Shown here piece after piece: positions 47,474 to 56,077 of a stretch of DNA of 64,000 bases; position 1 is the first letter of the stretch; each line of letters starts with the position of its first letter. The DNA is from Allomesorhizobium camelthorni (GTDB lineage: Bacteria; Pseudomonadota; Alphaproteobacteria; Rhizobiales; Rhizobiaceae). A program made the translations under genes and the position numbers. Below the pieces are notes generated by a model that saw nothing but the letters and a program-made list of their open reading frames with translations, ran no database searches and was not told the DNA's origin. The stretch lies in NCBI RefSeq assembly GCF_011045125.1, contig NZ_JAAKZF010000013.1:1-64000 (forward strand), given 5' to 3'.

Positions 47474-48766
47474 TTATCTCAACGCCTCCACCAGCCCCTT
47501 GTCCGGAAAGCACGTCGCGGCGCGGCCGTTTTTCTCCTGCCAGTCACCGATCGAGCGGCGAGTCTTGAAGCCGGGCAGGCCGTCGGCGCCGCCGACATCG
47601 TAGCCAACCCGCTCCAGCCTGCGCTGCAGCGCGGCCACATCGGAACGATAGAGCCCGCCGACCTTGCCCCAGCGGCCGGCGAAATTCCTGTCGCCGCTGG
47701 CGATTCGGTCGGCGGCGTGGCCGATGAACAGCGCATAGAGATCGCTCTCATTGTATTTCTTGAGCACGTAGAAGTTCGGCGTGACGATGAAGGCCGGGCC
47801 GCTGCGACCGGCCGGCATCAACAAAAAGCCTTCGGAGCGGGCCTCATGCGCCGGAAACGGCTTGCCGCCGACGCGCGAAATCCCCATCGCCGCCCACTCG
47901 GATATTTTTCTCCCCCGATCCGGACCTTCGAGCGCGCAGGAAACGCTGTCCGGCACCGTCACCTCGAAACCCCAGTCTCGGCCCTTCACCCAGCCGTAAT
48001 TGACGAGGTAGTTGGCGATCGAGCCCAGCGTGTCGGGCACGGAATTCCAGATGTCGGGCTGGCCGTCGCCGTCGAGATCGACGGCATGGTCGAGAAACGA
48101 GGTCGGCAGGAATTGCGGCTGGCCGAGCGCGCCGGCCCAGGACGACTTCATCGCCTTCGGGCTGGCAAGGCCGCGCTCGACCATGACCAGAGCGGCGATC
48201 ACCTCCTTGCGGAACATCTCCTTGCGGGTCGACATGAACGCCTTTGTCGCCAGCACCTCGAAGGCGTTGTTCGGGATTTTTGCCGTGCCGAAGCCGGATT
48301 CGCGGCCCCAGATCGCCAGCGCAACCTCACCCGGAACGCCGTAGCGCTTCTCGATCGCGGCCAGCGTCTTCGCATGCTGTCCGGCTCGCGATCTGCCGCC
48401 GGACGTCACGCCGCCGATCGGGCCGAAATAGCTGCCGGGCGAGCCGAACTCGGCCTGGTGCTGCTTCTTCGGCGTCTTCGGCTTTTGCCCCGGCATCACC
48501 AGATCGGGCAGTTTGAGATTGGGTTTTATGCCGGCGAACGCTGCCTCGAAAGTCTGTTGCGAGACGCCGTTGGCGCTTGCCTGCGGCCACAGATCGTTCT
48601 GGAGCCATGCCCGGAACTGCTCGTCGATCTTTGCGGCGGATGCGGGTGAAGAGAATGCCAGAAATGTCAGCCCGACAAACGCCAGAACCTTTGCTTTCGA
48701 TGCTCTATGTTGCCCCCCTCTGTCCTGCCGGACATCTCCCCCACACGGGGGGAGATTGGCTGTCAT
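47474..48766 (-). CDS. Lytic murein transglycosylase (MltB family)
   Basis: A peptidoglycan-cleaving enzyme (GH103): IDEQFRAWLQNDLWPQASAN, YGVPGEVALAIWGRESGFGT with the catalytic Glu, SSWAGALGQPQFLPTSFLDH and WNSVPDTLGSIANYLVNYGW. A C-terminal peptidoglycan-binding domain follows (VAALQRRLERVGYDVGGADG). The signal sequence KVLAFVGLTFLAFSSPASAA is present, but no ATG, GTG or TTG precedes it before the adjoining palindromic repeat. The first usable ATG (48766) lies inside the repeat and gives MTANLPPCGGDVRQDRGGQH in front of the signal. The repeat may have replaced the native start. Real start uncertain. Confidence 0.85.
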   Translation of the reverse strand: MTANLPPCGGDVRQDRGGQHRASKAKVLAFVGLTFLAFSSPASAAKIDEQFRAWLQNDLWPQASANGVSQQTFEAAFAGIKPNLKLPDLVMPGQKPKTPKKQHQAEFGSPGSYFGPIGGVTSGGRSRAGQHAKTLAAIEKRYGVPGEVALAIWGRESGFGTAKIPNNAFEVLATKAFMSTRKEMFRKEVIAALVMVERGLASPKAMKSSWAGALGQPQFLPTSFLDHAVDLDGDGQPDIWNSVPDTLGSIANYLVNYGWVKGRDWGFEVTVPDSVSCALEGPDRGRKISEWAAMGISRVGGKPFPAHEARSEGFLLMPAGRSGPAFIVTPNFYVLKKYNESDLYALFIGHAADRIASGDRNFAGRWGKVGGLYRSDVAALQRRLERVGYDVGGADGLPGFKTRRSIGDWQEKNGRAATCFPDKGLVEALR

Positions 48767-48870
48767 ATCGGCTTTCGCCAATCTCAACGGGGGCCAAAAG
48801 AGAACTTTGGACCAAGCTGCCAATCTCCCCCCTTGTGGGGGAGATGTCCGGCAGGACAGAGGGGGGCAAC
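48709..48870. mobile_element. RIME-like element with 34-bp perfect inverted ends
   Basis: 48709-48742 (begins GTTGCCCCCCTCTGTCCTGC) is the exact reverse complement of 48837-48870. Each arm adjoins its own CTCCCCC-type hairpin. It is the better-preserved copy of the family at 26822-26985. It overlaps the 5' end of the transglycosylase gene and ends 34 bp from the recR stop. Confidence 0.85.
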
Positions 48871-48903
48871 GTAGAGTGCGGCGCATCACACCTCCAATCG
48901 GAA

Positions 48904-49509
48904 TCAAAACACCGTGCGCGATTTCAGCGCCGCAGCCAGCGTTCCCTCGTCGAGATAGTCGAGTTCGCCGCCGACGGGCACGCCATGCGCCAGCCGCGTC
49001 ACCCTGACGCCGAACTCGGCAAGCTGGTCGGTGAGGTAATGGGCCGTGGTCTGGCCTTCGACCGTGGCGTTGACGGCGAGGATCACCTCCTTGACCTCGC
49101 CCGCGGCGATACGGTCGACCAGTTGCCGGATGGTGAGCTGGTCCGGACCGATGCCGTCGAGCGGAGACAGCGTGCCGCCGAGCACATGGTAGAGCGCGTT
49201 CAGGCCCGTGGCGCGCTCCAGCGCCCAGAGGTCCGAAACATCCTCGACGACGATGATCGTCGACTGGTCGCGGCGCGGATCGGTGCAGATCATGCATGGA
49301 TCGGCCGTATCGACATTGCCGCAATTCGAGCAGACCCGGACCTTCTCGACAGCTTCTCCCATCGCCGAGGCGAGCGGCGCCAGAAGCTGCTCCTTCTTCT
49401 TGATCAGATGAAGCGCCGCGCGTCGGGCCGAGCGCGGCCCGAGCCCCGGCACCTTGGCCAGGAGCTGGATCAGGCGTTCGATTTCGGGACCGGCGACTCG
49501 TTTCGACAT
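48904..49509 (-). CDS. recR: Recombination mediator protein RecR
   Basis: With RecO, RecR loads RecA at single-strand gaps. 201 residues: helix-hairpin-helix [20 protein letters not shown], zinc finger [17 protein letters not shown], and Toprim domain [20 protein letters not shown] with [18 protein letters not shown]. The usual dnaX-ybaB-recR order is kept, but a GNAT gene on the other strand and a MITE now separate recR from ybaB. Confidence 0.97.
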   Translation of the reverse strand: MSKRVAGPEIERLIQLLAKVPGLGPRSARRAALHLIKKKEQLLAPLASAMGEAVEKVRVCSNCGNVDTADPCMICTDPRRDQSTIIVVEDVSDLWALERATGLNALYHVLGGTLSPLDGIGPDQLTIRQLVDRIAAGEVKEVILAVNATVEGQTTAHYLTDQLAEFGVRVTRLAHGVPVGGELDYLDEGTLAAALKSRTVF

Positions 49510-49604
49510 GGCGTTGGTTTAGCGGGAAAGGTGGAAATTGGGTAGCGCCGGCTTTGCCTGGCGCTATGCTGATTTGCGTTGGCGGCAAGCGGGAAAGGCG
49601 GTTC

Positions 49605-50114
49605 ATGAGTAGGGACAATATCATCATCCGCACGGCCACTCCCGACGACGAGAAGGTATTGTCGGACCTGCTGGCAGCCGCCTATGGCGAACTTGCTCAA
49701 GCTTCGTACGATTCCGAAGCGCTTTCGGCCGCGCTGCCGCTGATGTCGCGCGCAAATCCAACACTGCTGGCCAGCGGCAGCTACTATATCGCCGAAATCG
49801 ACGGGGCGGCCGCGGGCTGCGGCGGCTGGACGATGGACAAGCCTGGCAGCGGCGAAATCGCGGAAGGCGTCGGGCATATCCGACACTTTGCCACGCATCC
49901 GGCCCATCTGCGCAAGGGCGTCGCCCGGCTGCGTCTGGAACACTGCCTTGCCGAGGCCCGCGCGGCGGGCATCCGCGTGATGATGAGCCAGTCGACCTTG
50001 CCGGCGGAGCAATTCTACGCAGCGGCGGGCTTTCGCCGGATAGGCTCGATCGAGGTCGAGATGGGGCCGGGCGTGGTTCTTCCGGCGGTCGAGATGCAGC
50101 GGCAGCTGAGTTAG
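49605..50114 (+). CDS. GNAT-family N-acetyltransferase
   Basis: A 169-residue GNAT protein: IIIRTATPDDEKVLSDLLAA at the start, IRHFATHPAHLRKGVARLRL as the acetyl-CoA region, and AEQFYAAAGFRRIG near the end. The usual RxxGxG loop is degenerate (LRKGVA), so activity may differ. Start ATG 49605. Its TAG stop uses the first base of the adjoining mobile element. Substrate unknown. It is inserted in the recR-ybaB interval on the opposite strand. Confidence 0.85.
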   Translation: MSRDNIIIRTATPDDEKVLSDLLAAAYGELAQASYDSEALSAALPLMSRANPTLLASGSYYIAEIDGAAAGCGGWTMDKPGSGEIAEGVGHIRHFATHPAHLRKGVARLRLEHCLAEARAAGIRVMMSQSTLPAEQFYAAAGFRRIGSIEVEMGPGVVLPAVEMQRQLS

Positions 50115-50254
50115 GTGTATTGAGATTCAGGTCAGGCCGAGCCGAAAATGGCGGATTTCGAGAACCGGAACGGAGCGTACGTTCAGGTACGCGAGTACCG
50201 GAAGCGCAGAAAGCCGACATTTGCAGGCCGGCATCACCTGAATATCAATACACC
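50114..50254. mobile_element. 141-bp MITE-like element with TA target duplication
   Basis: Inverted ends GGTGTATTGAGATTCAGGT (50114-50132) and ACCTGAATATCAATACACC (50236-50254) are near-perfect, flanked on each side by TA (50112-50113, 50255-50256). TA duplication is the habit of Tc1/mariner-IS630-type elements. The interior contains GGCGGATTTCGAGAACCGGA and GTACCGGAAGCGCAGAAAGC, phrases I have seen as a dispersed proteobacterial repeat. No transposase is encoded. It is inserted exactly where the two convergent neighbours end. Confidence 0.85.
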
Positions 50255-50577
50255 TAAAATGGCAGCTTCATGCCGGGCGGTATCGGCAGCCCGGCGGTCA
50301 GCGCCTTGGTCTTTTCCTGCATGATCGCCTCGACCTTGGTCTTGGCGTCGTTGTGCGCGGCAAGGATCAGATCCTCGAGGATCTCGACATCGTCCTCCTT
50401 GAACAGCGACGGGTCGATCTTCAGCGATCTCATCTCGAACTTGCCCGAAATCGTCACCTGCACCAGGCCGCCGCCGGACTGGCCGGTGGCTTCGAGACCG
50501 GCGATTTCTTCCTGCATGGCCTGGAATTTGGCCTGCATTTCCTTCGCCTTGCCCATCAGGCCGATAAGATCCTTCAT
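50254..50577 (-). CDS. ybaB: YbaB/EbfC family nucleoid-associated protein
   Basis: A small DNA-binding dimer, 107 residues: [20 protein letters not shown], then [20 protein letters not shown] and the terminal [12 protein letters not shown] are fully typical. It lies directly downstream of dnaX (15 bp), the conserved arrangement. The stop is TAG, whose G is supplied by the mobile element at 50114-50254. Without the insertion the stop would be TAA. Confidence 0.95.
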   Translation of the reverse strand: MKDLIGLMGKAKEMQAKFQAMQEEIAGLEATGQSGGGLVQVTISGKFEMRSLKIDPSLFKEDDVEILEDLILAAHNDAKTKVEAIMQEKTKALTAGLPIPPGMKLPF

Positions 50578-50592
50578 GGCGATATCCTTTGC

Positions 50593-52413
50593 TCAGTTCT
50601 CGTCGTCATCTTCGATAGCCGCTTCGGGCGGCAGGTCGGCGTCGATGTCGGGGATGTCCGGCGCGTCGGGGATGCGCACGTCGATGATCTTGGCGCCTGG
50701 AAACCGCGCCAGGATCGCGGCGACGGCGGGGTCGCTGCGCGCGTCCTGGAAGGCGTTTTCGCGCTTGCTCGTTTCCTGTTCGGCAAGCGTTTGCCCGCCT
50801 TCCTCGCGCGACAGCGAAACCAGCCAGTTGCGGCCGGTCCATGCCTTGAGCTTGACAGTCAGATCGCCGAGCAGCGTCTTCGGCGCATCGCCGGTCAGGC
50901 TCACATCAAGCCGGCCAGGCTCGATCTTGACCAGCCGCACGCAGCGCTTGACCAGCACCTTGAAGGCCATGTCGCGGTGCGTGTCGGCCAACGCGACCAG
51001 ATCGGCGAGCGACTTGATCTGCACGGCGGGAGGCGGCGCGGCCTCGGCGACCGGTTCGGGTTTCGGCACTTCCGCCGGCGCGGGTTCGGCCGCAACCAGC
51101 CGCATCGTCTGGCCGCCGCCATTGCCGGCCGGCATGCGGCTCTGGGCGACTGCGTTCGCGCCATTGCCGGGTCTGGCAGGGGAAGCCGACGGCAGCGGCT
51201 GTCGCGGCGCGGCGGTCACGGAAGGCGACGGCCCGTCGCCAAGCGACTTCAACGCTTCGTCCAGCGTCGGCAGATCGGACGCATGCGCCAGGCGGATGAG
51301 CACCATTTCGGCCGCACTCACCGGCCGGTTCGAGGCCTGCACCTCGGGAATGCCCTTGAGCAGCATCTGCCAGCTGCGCGACAGCACGCGCACCGACAGC
51401 GCCTGGGCGAATTCGCGGCCGCGGCTGCGCTCCTCCTCGGAAAGCGAGGCGTCATCGGCCGCCGATGGCACGAAGCGCAGGCGGGTGACGAGATGATTGA
51501 ATTCGGCCAGATCGGTCAGCACAGCGACCGGGTCGGCGCCGGTATCGTACTGGGCGCGGAATTCGTTGAGGGCGGCAGCCGCATCGCCCTTCATGACATG
51601 CTCGAAAAGGTCGACGATGCGGGCGCGATCGGCGAGCCCGAGCATCGAGCGGACCGCCTCCGCGGTCACCCTGCCGGCGCCATGCGCGATCGCCTGGTCG
51701 AGGATCGACTGGGCGTCGCGGACCGAGCCTTCGGCGGCGCGCGCGATCATCGCCAGCGCGTCGTCGTCGACCTCGATCTGTTCCAGGGTGGCAATGTTGC
51801 GCAGATTGGCGGTCAGCGTCCCGGCATCCACCCGGCGCAGGTCGAAGCGCTGGCAGCGCGACAGGATGGTGATCGGAACCTTGCGTATTTCGGTCGTAGC
51901 GAAGATGAATTTCACATGCGGCGGCGGCTCTTCCAGCGTCTTCAACAGGCCATTGAAGGCCTGCGTGGACAGCATGTGCACTTCGTCGATGATATAGACC
52001 TTGTAGCGGGCCGAGACGGGGGCGTAGCGGACCTGCTCGATGATGTCGCGAATGTCGTCGATGCCGGTGTGCGAGGCGGCGTCCATCTCGATCACGTCGA
52101 CATGGCGGCCGTCCATGATCGCCTTGCAGTGCTCGCCGAGCGTCGTGAGTTCGATAGAAGGCTGATCGATTTCGGCCGTCTTGTAATTGAGCGCCCGCGC
52201 CAGGATGCGCGCCGTGGTGGTCTTGCCGACGCCGCGCACGCCAGTCAGCATCCAGGCCTGCGCGATGCGGCCCGAAGAGAAGGCGTTGGTGAGCGTGCGG
52301 ACCATCGGCTCCTGGCCGATGAGGCCCGAAAAATCGGACGGACGGTATTTTCGCGCAAGAACGCGATAGGCGCCGGGAGCCTTGCCTGTCTGATTGTTTC
52401 CGGCTTCGCTCAT
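50593..52413 (-). CDS. dnaX: DNA polymerase III subunit gamma/tau
   Basis: Clamp-loader ATPase of the replisome. 606 residues from ATG 52413. Walker A is MLTGVRGVGKTTTARILARA and the sensor region is IIDEVHMLSTQAFNGLLKTL. The zinc-binding cysteines of the E. coli protein are absent: only one Cys remains in LGEHCKAIMDGRHVDVIEMD, as in other rhizobial DnaX proteins I know of. The C-terminal third (Pro/Ala-rich, then a tau-like domain) ends in an acidic tail. No obvious slippery A6G frameshift site was noticed. 4.5S RNA is encoded just upstream. Confidence 0.96.
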   Translation of the reverse strand: MSEAGNNQTGKAPGAYRVLARKYRPSDFSGLIGQEPMVRTLTNAFSSGRIAQAWMLTGVRGVGKTTTARILARALNYKTAEIDQPSIELTTLGEHCKAIMDGRHVDVIEMDAASHTGIDDIRDIIEQVRYAPVSARYKVYIIDEVHMLSTQAFNGLLKTLEEPPPHVKFIFATTEIRKVPITILSRCQRFDLRRVDAGTLTANLRNIATLEQIEVDDDALAMIARAAEGSVRDAQSILDQAIAHGAGRVTAEAVRSMLGLADRARIVDLFEHVMKGDAAAALNEFRAQYDTGADPVAVLTDLAEFNHLVTRLRFVPSAADDASLSEEERSRGREFAQALSVRVLSRSWQMLLKGIPEVQASNRPVSAAEMVLIRLAHASDLPTLDEALKSLGDGPSPSVTAAPRQPLPSASPARPGNGANAVAQSRMPAGNGGGQTMRLVAAEPAPAEVPKPEPVAEAAPPPAVQIKSLADLVALADTHRDMAFKVLVKRCVRLVKIEPGRLDVSLTGDAPKTLLGDLTVKLKAWTGRNWLVSLSREEGGQTLAEQETSKRENAFQDARSDPAVAAILARFPGAKIIDVRIPDAPDIPDIDADLPPEAAIEDDDEN

Positions 52414-52534
52414 TCGCCCGTTTTGCTCCACTGGCCAACTGTGCTCGGCCGATTCCAAGAAACGTGAGTGTCGCCCGCGCCGCAACGCGCCGTCAATGTC
52501 GCGGCGGCCTTTTAAAAGCGGTTTGCGAAGAGGT

Positions 52535-52630
52535 GGGAGGCTGGAACAATGACCCGTTCCGGGCTCGTTAGGGCTGCTTCCTTCCGGACCTGACCCGGTT
52601 GGCGAGTGGATCGTCCACCACCAACCTCCC
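52535..52630 (-). ncRNA. ffs: 4.5S signal recognition particle RNA
   Basis: On the minus strand the RNA runs from GGGAGGTTGGTGG to CCAGCCTCCC, whose ends pair, and contains the universal SRP core GGTCAGGTCCGGAAGGAAGC followed by AGCCC. About 96 nt, the size of the bacterial Ffs hairpin that binds Ffh and FtsY for co-translational targeting. Its place upstream of dnaX is conserved in alphaproteobacteria. Exact ends are estimated from pairing. Confidence 0.96.
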
Positions 52631-52766
52631 GGGTTCCATATCGTCAATTACGCGGCGAATTGCAAGACCGGCGGCCGAATCGGCTGGGACAAGCAATTTG
52701 GACCATGATTCGCTTGCAGCGCCTCGGAAGGCGCTCTAGCCTTTCCAGAAGATCGAGGAAACGCCG

Positions 52767-53186
52767 ATGCAGACTGGCCAAAAGGCCGGATTCGAGCTTG
52801 ACACGCGGCTCGAGGCCGACAGCGAACAGCTGATGTGGCTCGGCCTGTGCGAATTGCGTGTCATGAACGACCGGCGTTGGCCGTGGCTCATTCTTGTTCC
52901 GCAGCGGCCGGGCGCCGAGGAGGTGCATGAATTGACGCCGCTCGACCAGGCTATGTTGACCTTCGAATCCAACATGGTCGCACAGGCGCTCAAAACCGTC
53001 ACGGGCTGCACCAAAATCAACACCGCGGCGCTGGGAAACATAGTGCGCCAACTCCATGTGCACGTGGTGGCTCGGTCGGAAGGTGACCCTGGCTGGCCGG
53101 GGCCGGTTTGGGGCCACGGCATGCGCGAACCCTACAAACCTGACGACATCCGCCGCTTTTGCGAGAAAATCAAAGCGGCGCTGTAG
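52767..53186 (+). CDS. HIT-family protein
   Basis: A 139-residue histidine-triad protein with RQLHVHVVARSEGDPGWPGP in place of the HxHxH signature (HVHV), ELRVMNDRRWPWLILVPQRP near the start and VHELTPLDQAMLTFESN. The family hydrolyses nucleotide-phosphate bonds (such as dinucleoside polyphosphates). Position after ffs is conserved in rhizobia. A nudC gene follows across a palindromic element. Confidence 0.9.
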   Translation: MQTGQKAGFELDTRLEADSEQLMWLGLCELRVMNDRRWPWLILVPQRPGAEEVHELTPLDQAMLTFESNMVAQALKTVTGCTKINTAALGNIVRQLHVHVVARSEGDPGWPGPVWGHGMREPYKPDDIRRFCEKIKAAL

Positions 53187-53194
53187 CGAGCCGA

Positions 53195-53271
53195 GGGACA
53201 GTTTACTTTTTTCCGCCCGCATGAAATCTCAGCGGTCACTGCCTTTCTGCGGAAAGAAAGTAAACTGTCCC
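53195..53271. repeat. GTAAACTGTCCC palindromic element, copy 2
   Basis: GGGACAGTTTACTTTTTTCC (53195-53214) and its inverted partner with GAAAGTAAACTGTCCC (ends 53271) differ by one indel. The interior differs from copy 1 at 46176. It fills the 99-bp gap between the HIT and nudC genes. Confidence 0.88.
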
Positions 53272-53285
53272 TGGAGCCAGACCTG

Positions 53286-54233
53286 ATGCCGTTTCGCCTT
53301 TTCGACGCGCCCGAGCGCGAGCCCAGCCAGTTTGTCGGGTTCGCCGGCAACCGGATCGACCGGCAGTCGGAGAACCGCAGCGACGACTCCGTCGAGAAGG
53401 CATTGGAAGACCCGACCGCACGCGTGATGCTGATGCGCGAGGGCCGCCTGCTGTTGAAGCGCATCGAGGACCGCTTCGACGCGCATTTCCTGCTGGACGA
53501 ATGCGATCCGCTCGAAACGAGGCTGGACGACGCAATCCTGCTCGGCTTCGACGAAAGCGGGCCGATACTTGCGGCGCCATGTGTCCTGGATCCCGAGAGC
53601 CTGCCCGAGACGATCAAGGCGATCGACCACCGCTCGATCTACATACAGGGGCTTATCGACCCGGCCGCGCTCGGCGCGCTGGCACAAGGCGCGGCGCTTC
53701 TGTCCTGGCACGCCAACCATGGCTACTGCGGCAAATGCGGCCACCGGACCGAAATGCGGGCCGGCGGCTACAGGCGGCGTTGCCCAGCCTGCGATATCGA
53801 GCATTTTCCCCGCACAGACCCCGTTGCGATAATGCTTTCCGTCACCGCCGACCGTTGCCTGCTCGGGCGGGGCAAGCATTTCGCGCCCGGAATGTATTCG
53901 GCGCTCGCCGGCTTCATCGAGCCCGGCGAAACGATCGAGGCGGCGGTGCGCCGCGAGACCTTCGAGGAGGCCGGCATCCGGCTCGGACGGGTGGTCTACC
54001 ATGCGAGCCAGCCCTGGCCGTTTCCCTATTCATTGATGATCGGCTGCTTCGGCGAGGCGCTGAACGAGGACATTTCAGCCGACATGAACGAGTTGGAGGA
54101 CTGCCGTTGGTTCTCGCGCGACGAAGTCCTGGCGGCGATTGGCGGGCGGCATCCGGGCGGCGTTTTCATCCCGCCCAGCGGCGCCATCGCCCACCACCTG
54201 ATCCGCCACTGGGCGGAGAGCGAATTTACCTGA
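53286..54233 (+). CDS. nudC: NAD+ diphosphatase (NADH pyrophosphatase)
   Basis: A Nudix hydrolase that cleaves NAD(H) and can remove NAD caps from RNA. 315 residues. Zinc ribbon YCGKCGHRT...CPACDIEHFP, Nudix box GFIEPGETIEAAVRRETFEE and EAGI, then the family marker SQPWPFPYSLMIG. The start is ATG 53286. The gene ends inside the first of two operator-like repeats of the following regulator gene. Confidence 0.95.
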   Translation: MPFRLFDAPEREPSQFVGFAGNRIDRQSENRSDDSVEKALEDPTARVMLMREGRLLLKRIEDRFDAHFLLDECDPLETRLDDAILLGFDESGPILAAPCVLDPESLPETIKAIDHRSIYIQGLIDPAALGALAQGAALLSWHANHGYCGKCGHRTEMRAGGYRRRCPACDIEHFPRTDPVAIMLSVTADRCLLGRGKHFAPGMYSALAGFIEPGETIEAAVRRETFEEAGIRLGRVVYHASQPWPFPYSLMIGCFGEALNEDISADMNELEDCRWFSRDEVLAAIGGRHPGGVFIPPSGAIAHHLIRHWAESEFT

Positions 54234-54282
54234 TCAAAGTCAGATAATTCTTGCCTTGGCAAAATACCTGACTAAAGTCAGG
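54229..54282. promoter_or_regulatory. Two operator-like palindromes before the MarR-GNAT gene
   Basis: CCTGAC-TAAA-GTCAGG (54267-54282) is a perfect palindrome 2 bp before the ATG. CCTGATCAAAGTCAG (54229-54243) is an imperfect copy about 38 bp upstream. The repeated symmetric site over the promoter is what one expects for MarR autorepression. Confidence 0.6.
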
Positions 54283-54284
54283 CG

Positions 54285-55166
54285 ATGGACAATTTGCAAA
54301 TCGCACAGATCCGCAGCTTCAGCCGTGCGGTGACGCGTCGTGTCGGCGCGTTGGACGAAAGCTACCTGCGTCGCGGGCGCCCGCTCGGCGAGGCACGGCT
54401 CCTTTTCGAGATCGGACCGGAAGGCGCGGGGCTTGGCGCGCTCCGCAGCCGGCTCGGACTCGATTCAGGCTATCTCAGCCGCATGCTGCGTTCGCTGGAG
54501 GCGCAGGGCCTCGTCTCGGTGGAAAAGCTCGACGGCGACGCCCGCAGCCGCCGCGCGATGCTGACCGAGAAGGGCCGCGCCGAGCACGCAGCCTACGACG
54601 CCCTGTCGGACGAACTGGCGAATTCCATTCTCGAGCCGCTTTCGGCGGTAGCGCGAGACCGGCTTGTTGCCGCAATGGCGGATGTCGAGCGGCTGCTCGC
54701 CGCCGCATCGATCACCGTCGGGGAGGAGGCCGCCGACACGGAGGAAGCGCGGCAGTGCTTGGCGCAGTATTTCGACGAACTCGCCGAGCGCTTCGAGGAG
54801 GGGTTCGATCCGGGTAAGGGAAACACGGCGACCGGGGACGATTTCATCCCTCCCCAGGGCAGTTTCGTCATCGCTCGTCTAGACGGCAACCCCGTAGGAT
54901 GCGGGGCGCTGCGGTTGATCGATTCCGAAACTGCGGAAATCAAACGGATGTGGGTCGCGCCTTCAGCGCGTGGCCTTGGCGTCGCCAGCCGCATGCTGCG
55001 CAAACTGGAGGCGATCGCCGCAAGCTTTGGAGCCAAGACGGTGTGCCTCGACACCAACCGCTCGCTCAAAGAGGCACAATCGCTCTACAGGCGTGAAGGA
55101 TACGCCGAAATTGCACGCTTCAACGACAATCCTTACGCCGACCACTGGTTTTCCAAACGGCTGTAG
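54285..55166 (+). CDS. MarR-GNAT fusion regulator/acetyltransferase
   Basis: 293 residues in two parts. Residues 1-145 are a MarR winged helix: IRSFSRAVTRRVGALDESYL, then LRSRLGLDSGYLSRMLRSLE and GLVSVEKLDGDARSRRAMLT. Residues ~150-293 are a GNAT domain: IARLDGNPVGCGALRLIDSE, then MWVAPSARGLGVASRMLRKL (acetyl-CoA loop) and EAQSLYRREGYAEI. Such fusions are frequent in actinobacteria and rhizobia; the fused enzyme's substrate is usually unknown. The paired palindromes upstream suggest autoregulation. Single gene. Confidence 0.9.
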   Translation: MDNLQIAQIRSFSRAVTRRVGALDESYLRRGRPLGEARLLFEIGPEGAGLGALRSRLGLDSGYLSRMLRSLEAQGLVSVEKLDGDARSRRAMLTEKGRAEHAAYDALSDELANSILEPLSAVARDRLVAAMADVERLLAAASITVGEEAADTEEARQCLAQYFDELAERFEEGFDPGKGNTATGDDFIPPQGSFVIARLDGNPVGCGALRLIDSETAEIKRMWVAPSARGLGVASRMLRKLEAIAASFGAKTVCLDTNRSLKEAQSLYRREGYAEIARFNDNPYADHWFSKRL

Positions 55167-55198
55167 CTGACGTACCAGCGCGTTGCCGGCCCTGTGCT

Positions 55199-56065
55199 TC
55201 AGTCCGCCACTTTCCATTCCTCGCGCGATTCGCTGCGCGGATAGACGCCGAGAATGCGCATTTCCCTGGAGAAAAAGCGGAGTTCGTCGAGCGCCAGCTT
55301 GACGTTGTTGTCGTCGGGATGACCCTCGATGTCGGCATAGAACAGCGTCGCCGTGAAGGCGCCGAGTTGGTAGCTCTCGAGCTTCGTCATGTTGACGCCG
55401 TTGGTGGCGAAGCCGCCCATGGCCTTGTAGAGGGCGGCAGGCACGTTTCGCACGCGAAAAATGAAGGTCGTCATCATCCCGGCATCAGGGGTCGGCCGTT
55501 CCACCCAGTTCTTGGATTTGGACAAGACGACAAAGCGGGTGACGTTGTTTTCGGTATCCTCGACATTCTCTTCCAGTATGTCGAGGCCGTAGAGGCTGGA
55601 GGCGAGGCGAGGCGCGAGAGCCGCCATCGTCCGGTCGTTCAGCTCGGCGACCAGCTTTGCCGCACCCGCCGTGTCGCCGGCGACCATCGGTTTCCAGCCG
55701 TTCTTGCGGATGTATTTGCGGCACTGGCCAAGCGCATGGATATGGCTGTGTATGGTCTTGATCTCCTGCCGTTTCACGCCCGGCAGCACCATCAGCTGGA
55801 AGTGGATCGGCAGAAAATATTCGCCGACAATGTGTAGTCGCGATTCCGGCAACAGATGATGAATGTCGGCCACGCGACCGGCGATGGTGTTTTCGATCGG
55901 GATCATCGCTAGGTCGGCCTTGCCGGTCTCGACCGCGTTGAACGCGTCCTCGAAGGTCGGGCAGGGCAGCGGCTCCATCGACGGGTAGACGTTGCGGCAG
56001 GCGGTGTCGGAATTGGCGCCCGGCTCGCCCTGGAACGATATTCTGTTGGTCTTTTCAGGCGGCAT
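55199..56065 (-). CDS. pheA: Prephenate dehydratase
   Basis: Converts prephenate to phenylpyruvate in phenylalanine synthesis. 288 residues, without a chorismate mutase domain. The catalytic region is NVTRFVVLSKSKNW (TRF motif), preceded by MIPIENTIAGRVADIHHLLP. The regulatory ACT domain has ALYKAMGGFATNGVNMTKLE, then SYQLGAF for phenylalanine feedback. It lies downstream of kdsB with 12 bp between them, an operon that is conserved in rhizobia. Confidence 0.96.
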   Translation of the reverse strand: MPPEKTNRISFQGEPGANSDTACRNVYPSMEPLPCPTFEDAFNAVETGKADLAMIPIENTIAGRVADIHHLLPESRLHIVGEYFLPIHFQLMVLPGVKRQEIKTIHSHIHALGQCRKYIRKNGWKPMVAGDTAGAAKLVAELNDRTMAALAPRLASSLYGLDILEENVEDTENNVTRFVVLSKSKNWVERPTPDAGMMTTFIFRVRNVPAALYKAMGGFATNGVNMTKLESYQLGAFTATLFYADIEGHPDDNNVKLALDELRFFSREMRILGVYPRSESREEWKVAD

Positions 56066-56077
56066 GGTCGGGCCTTC

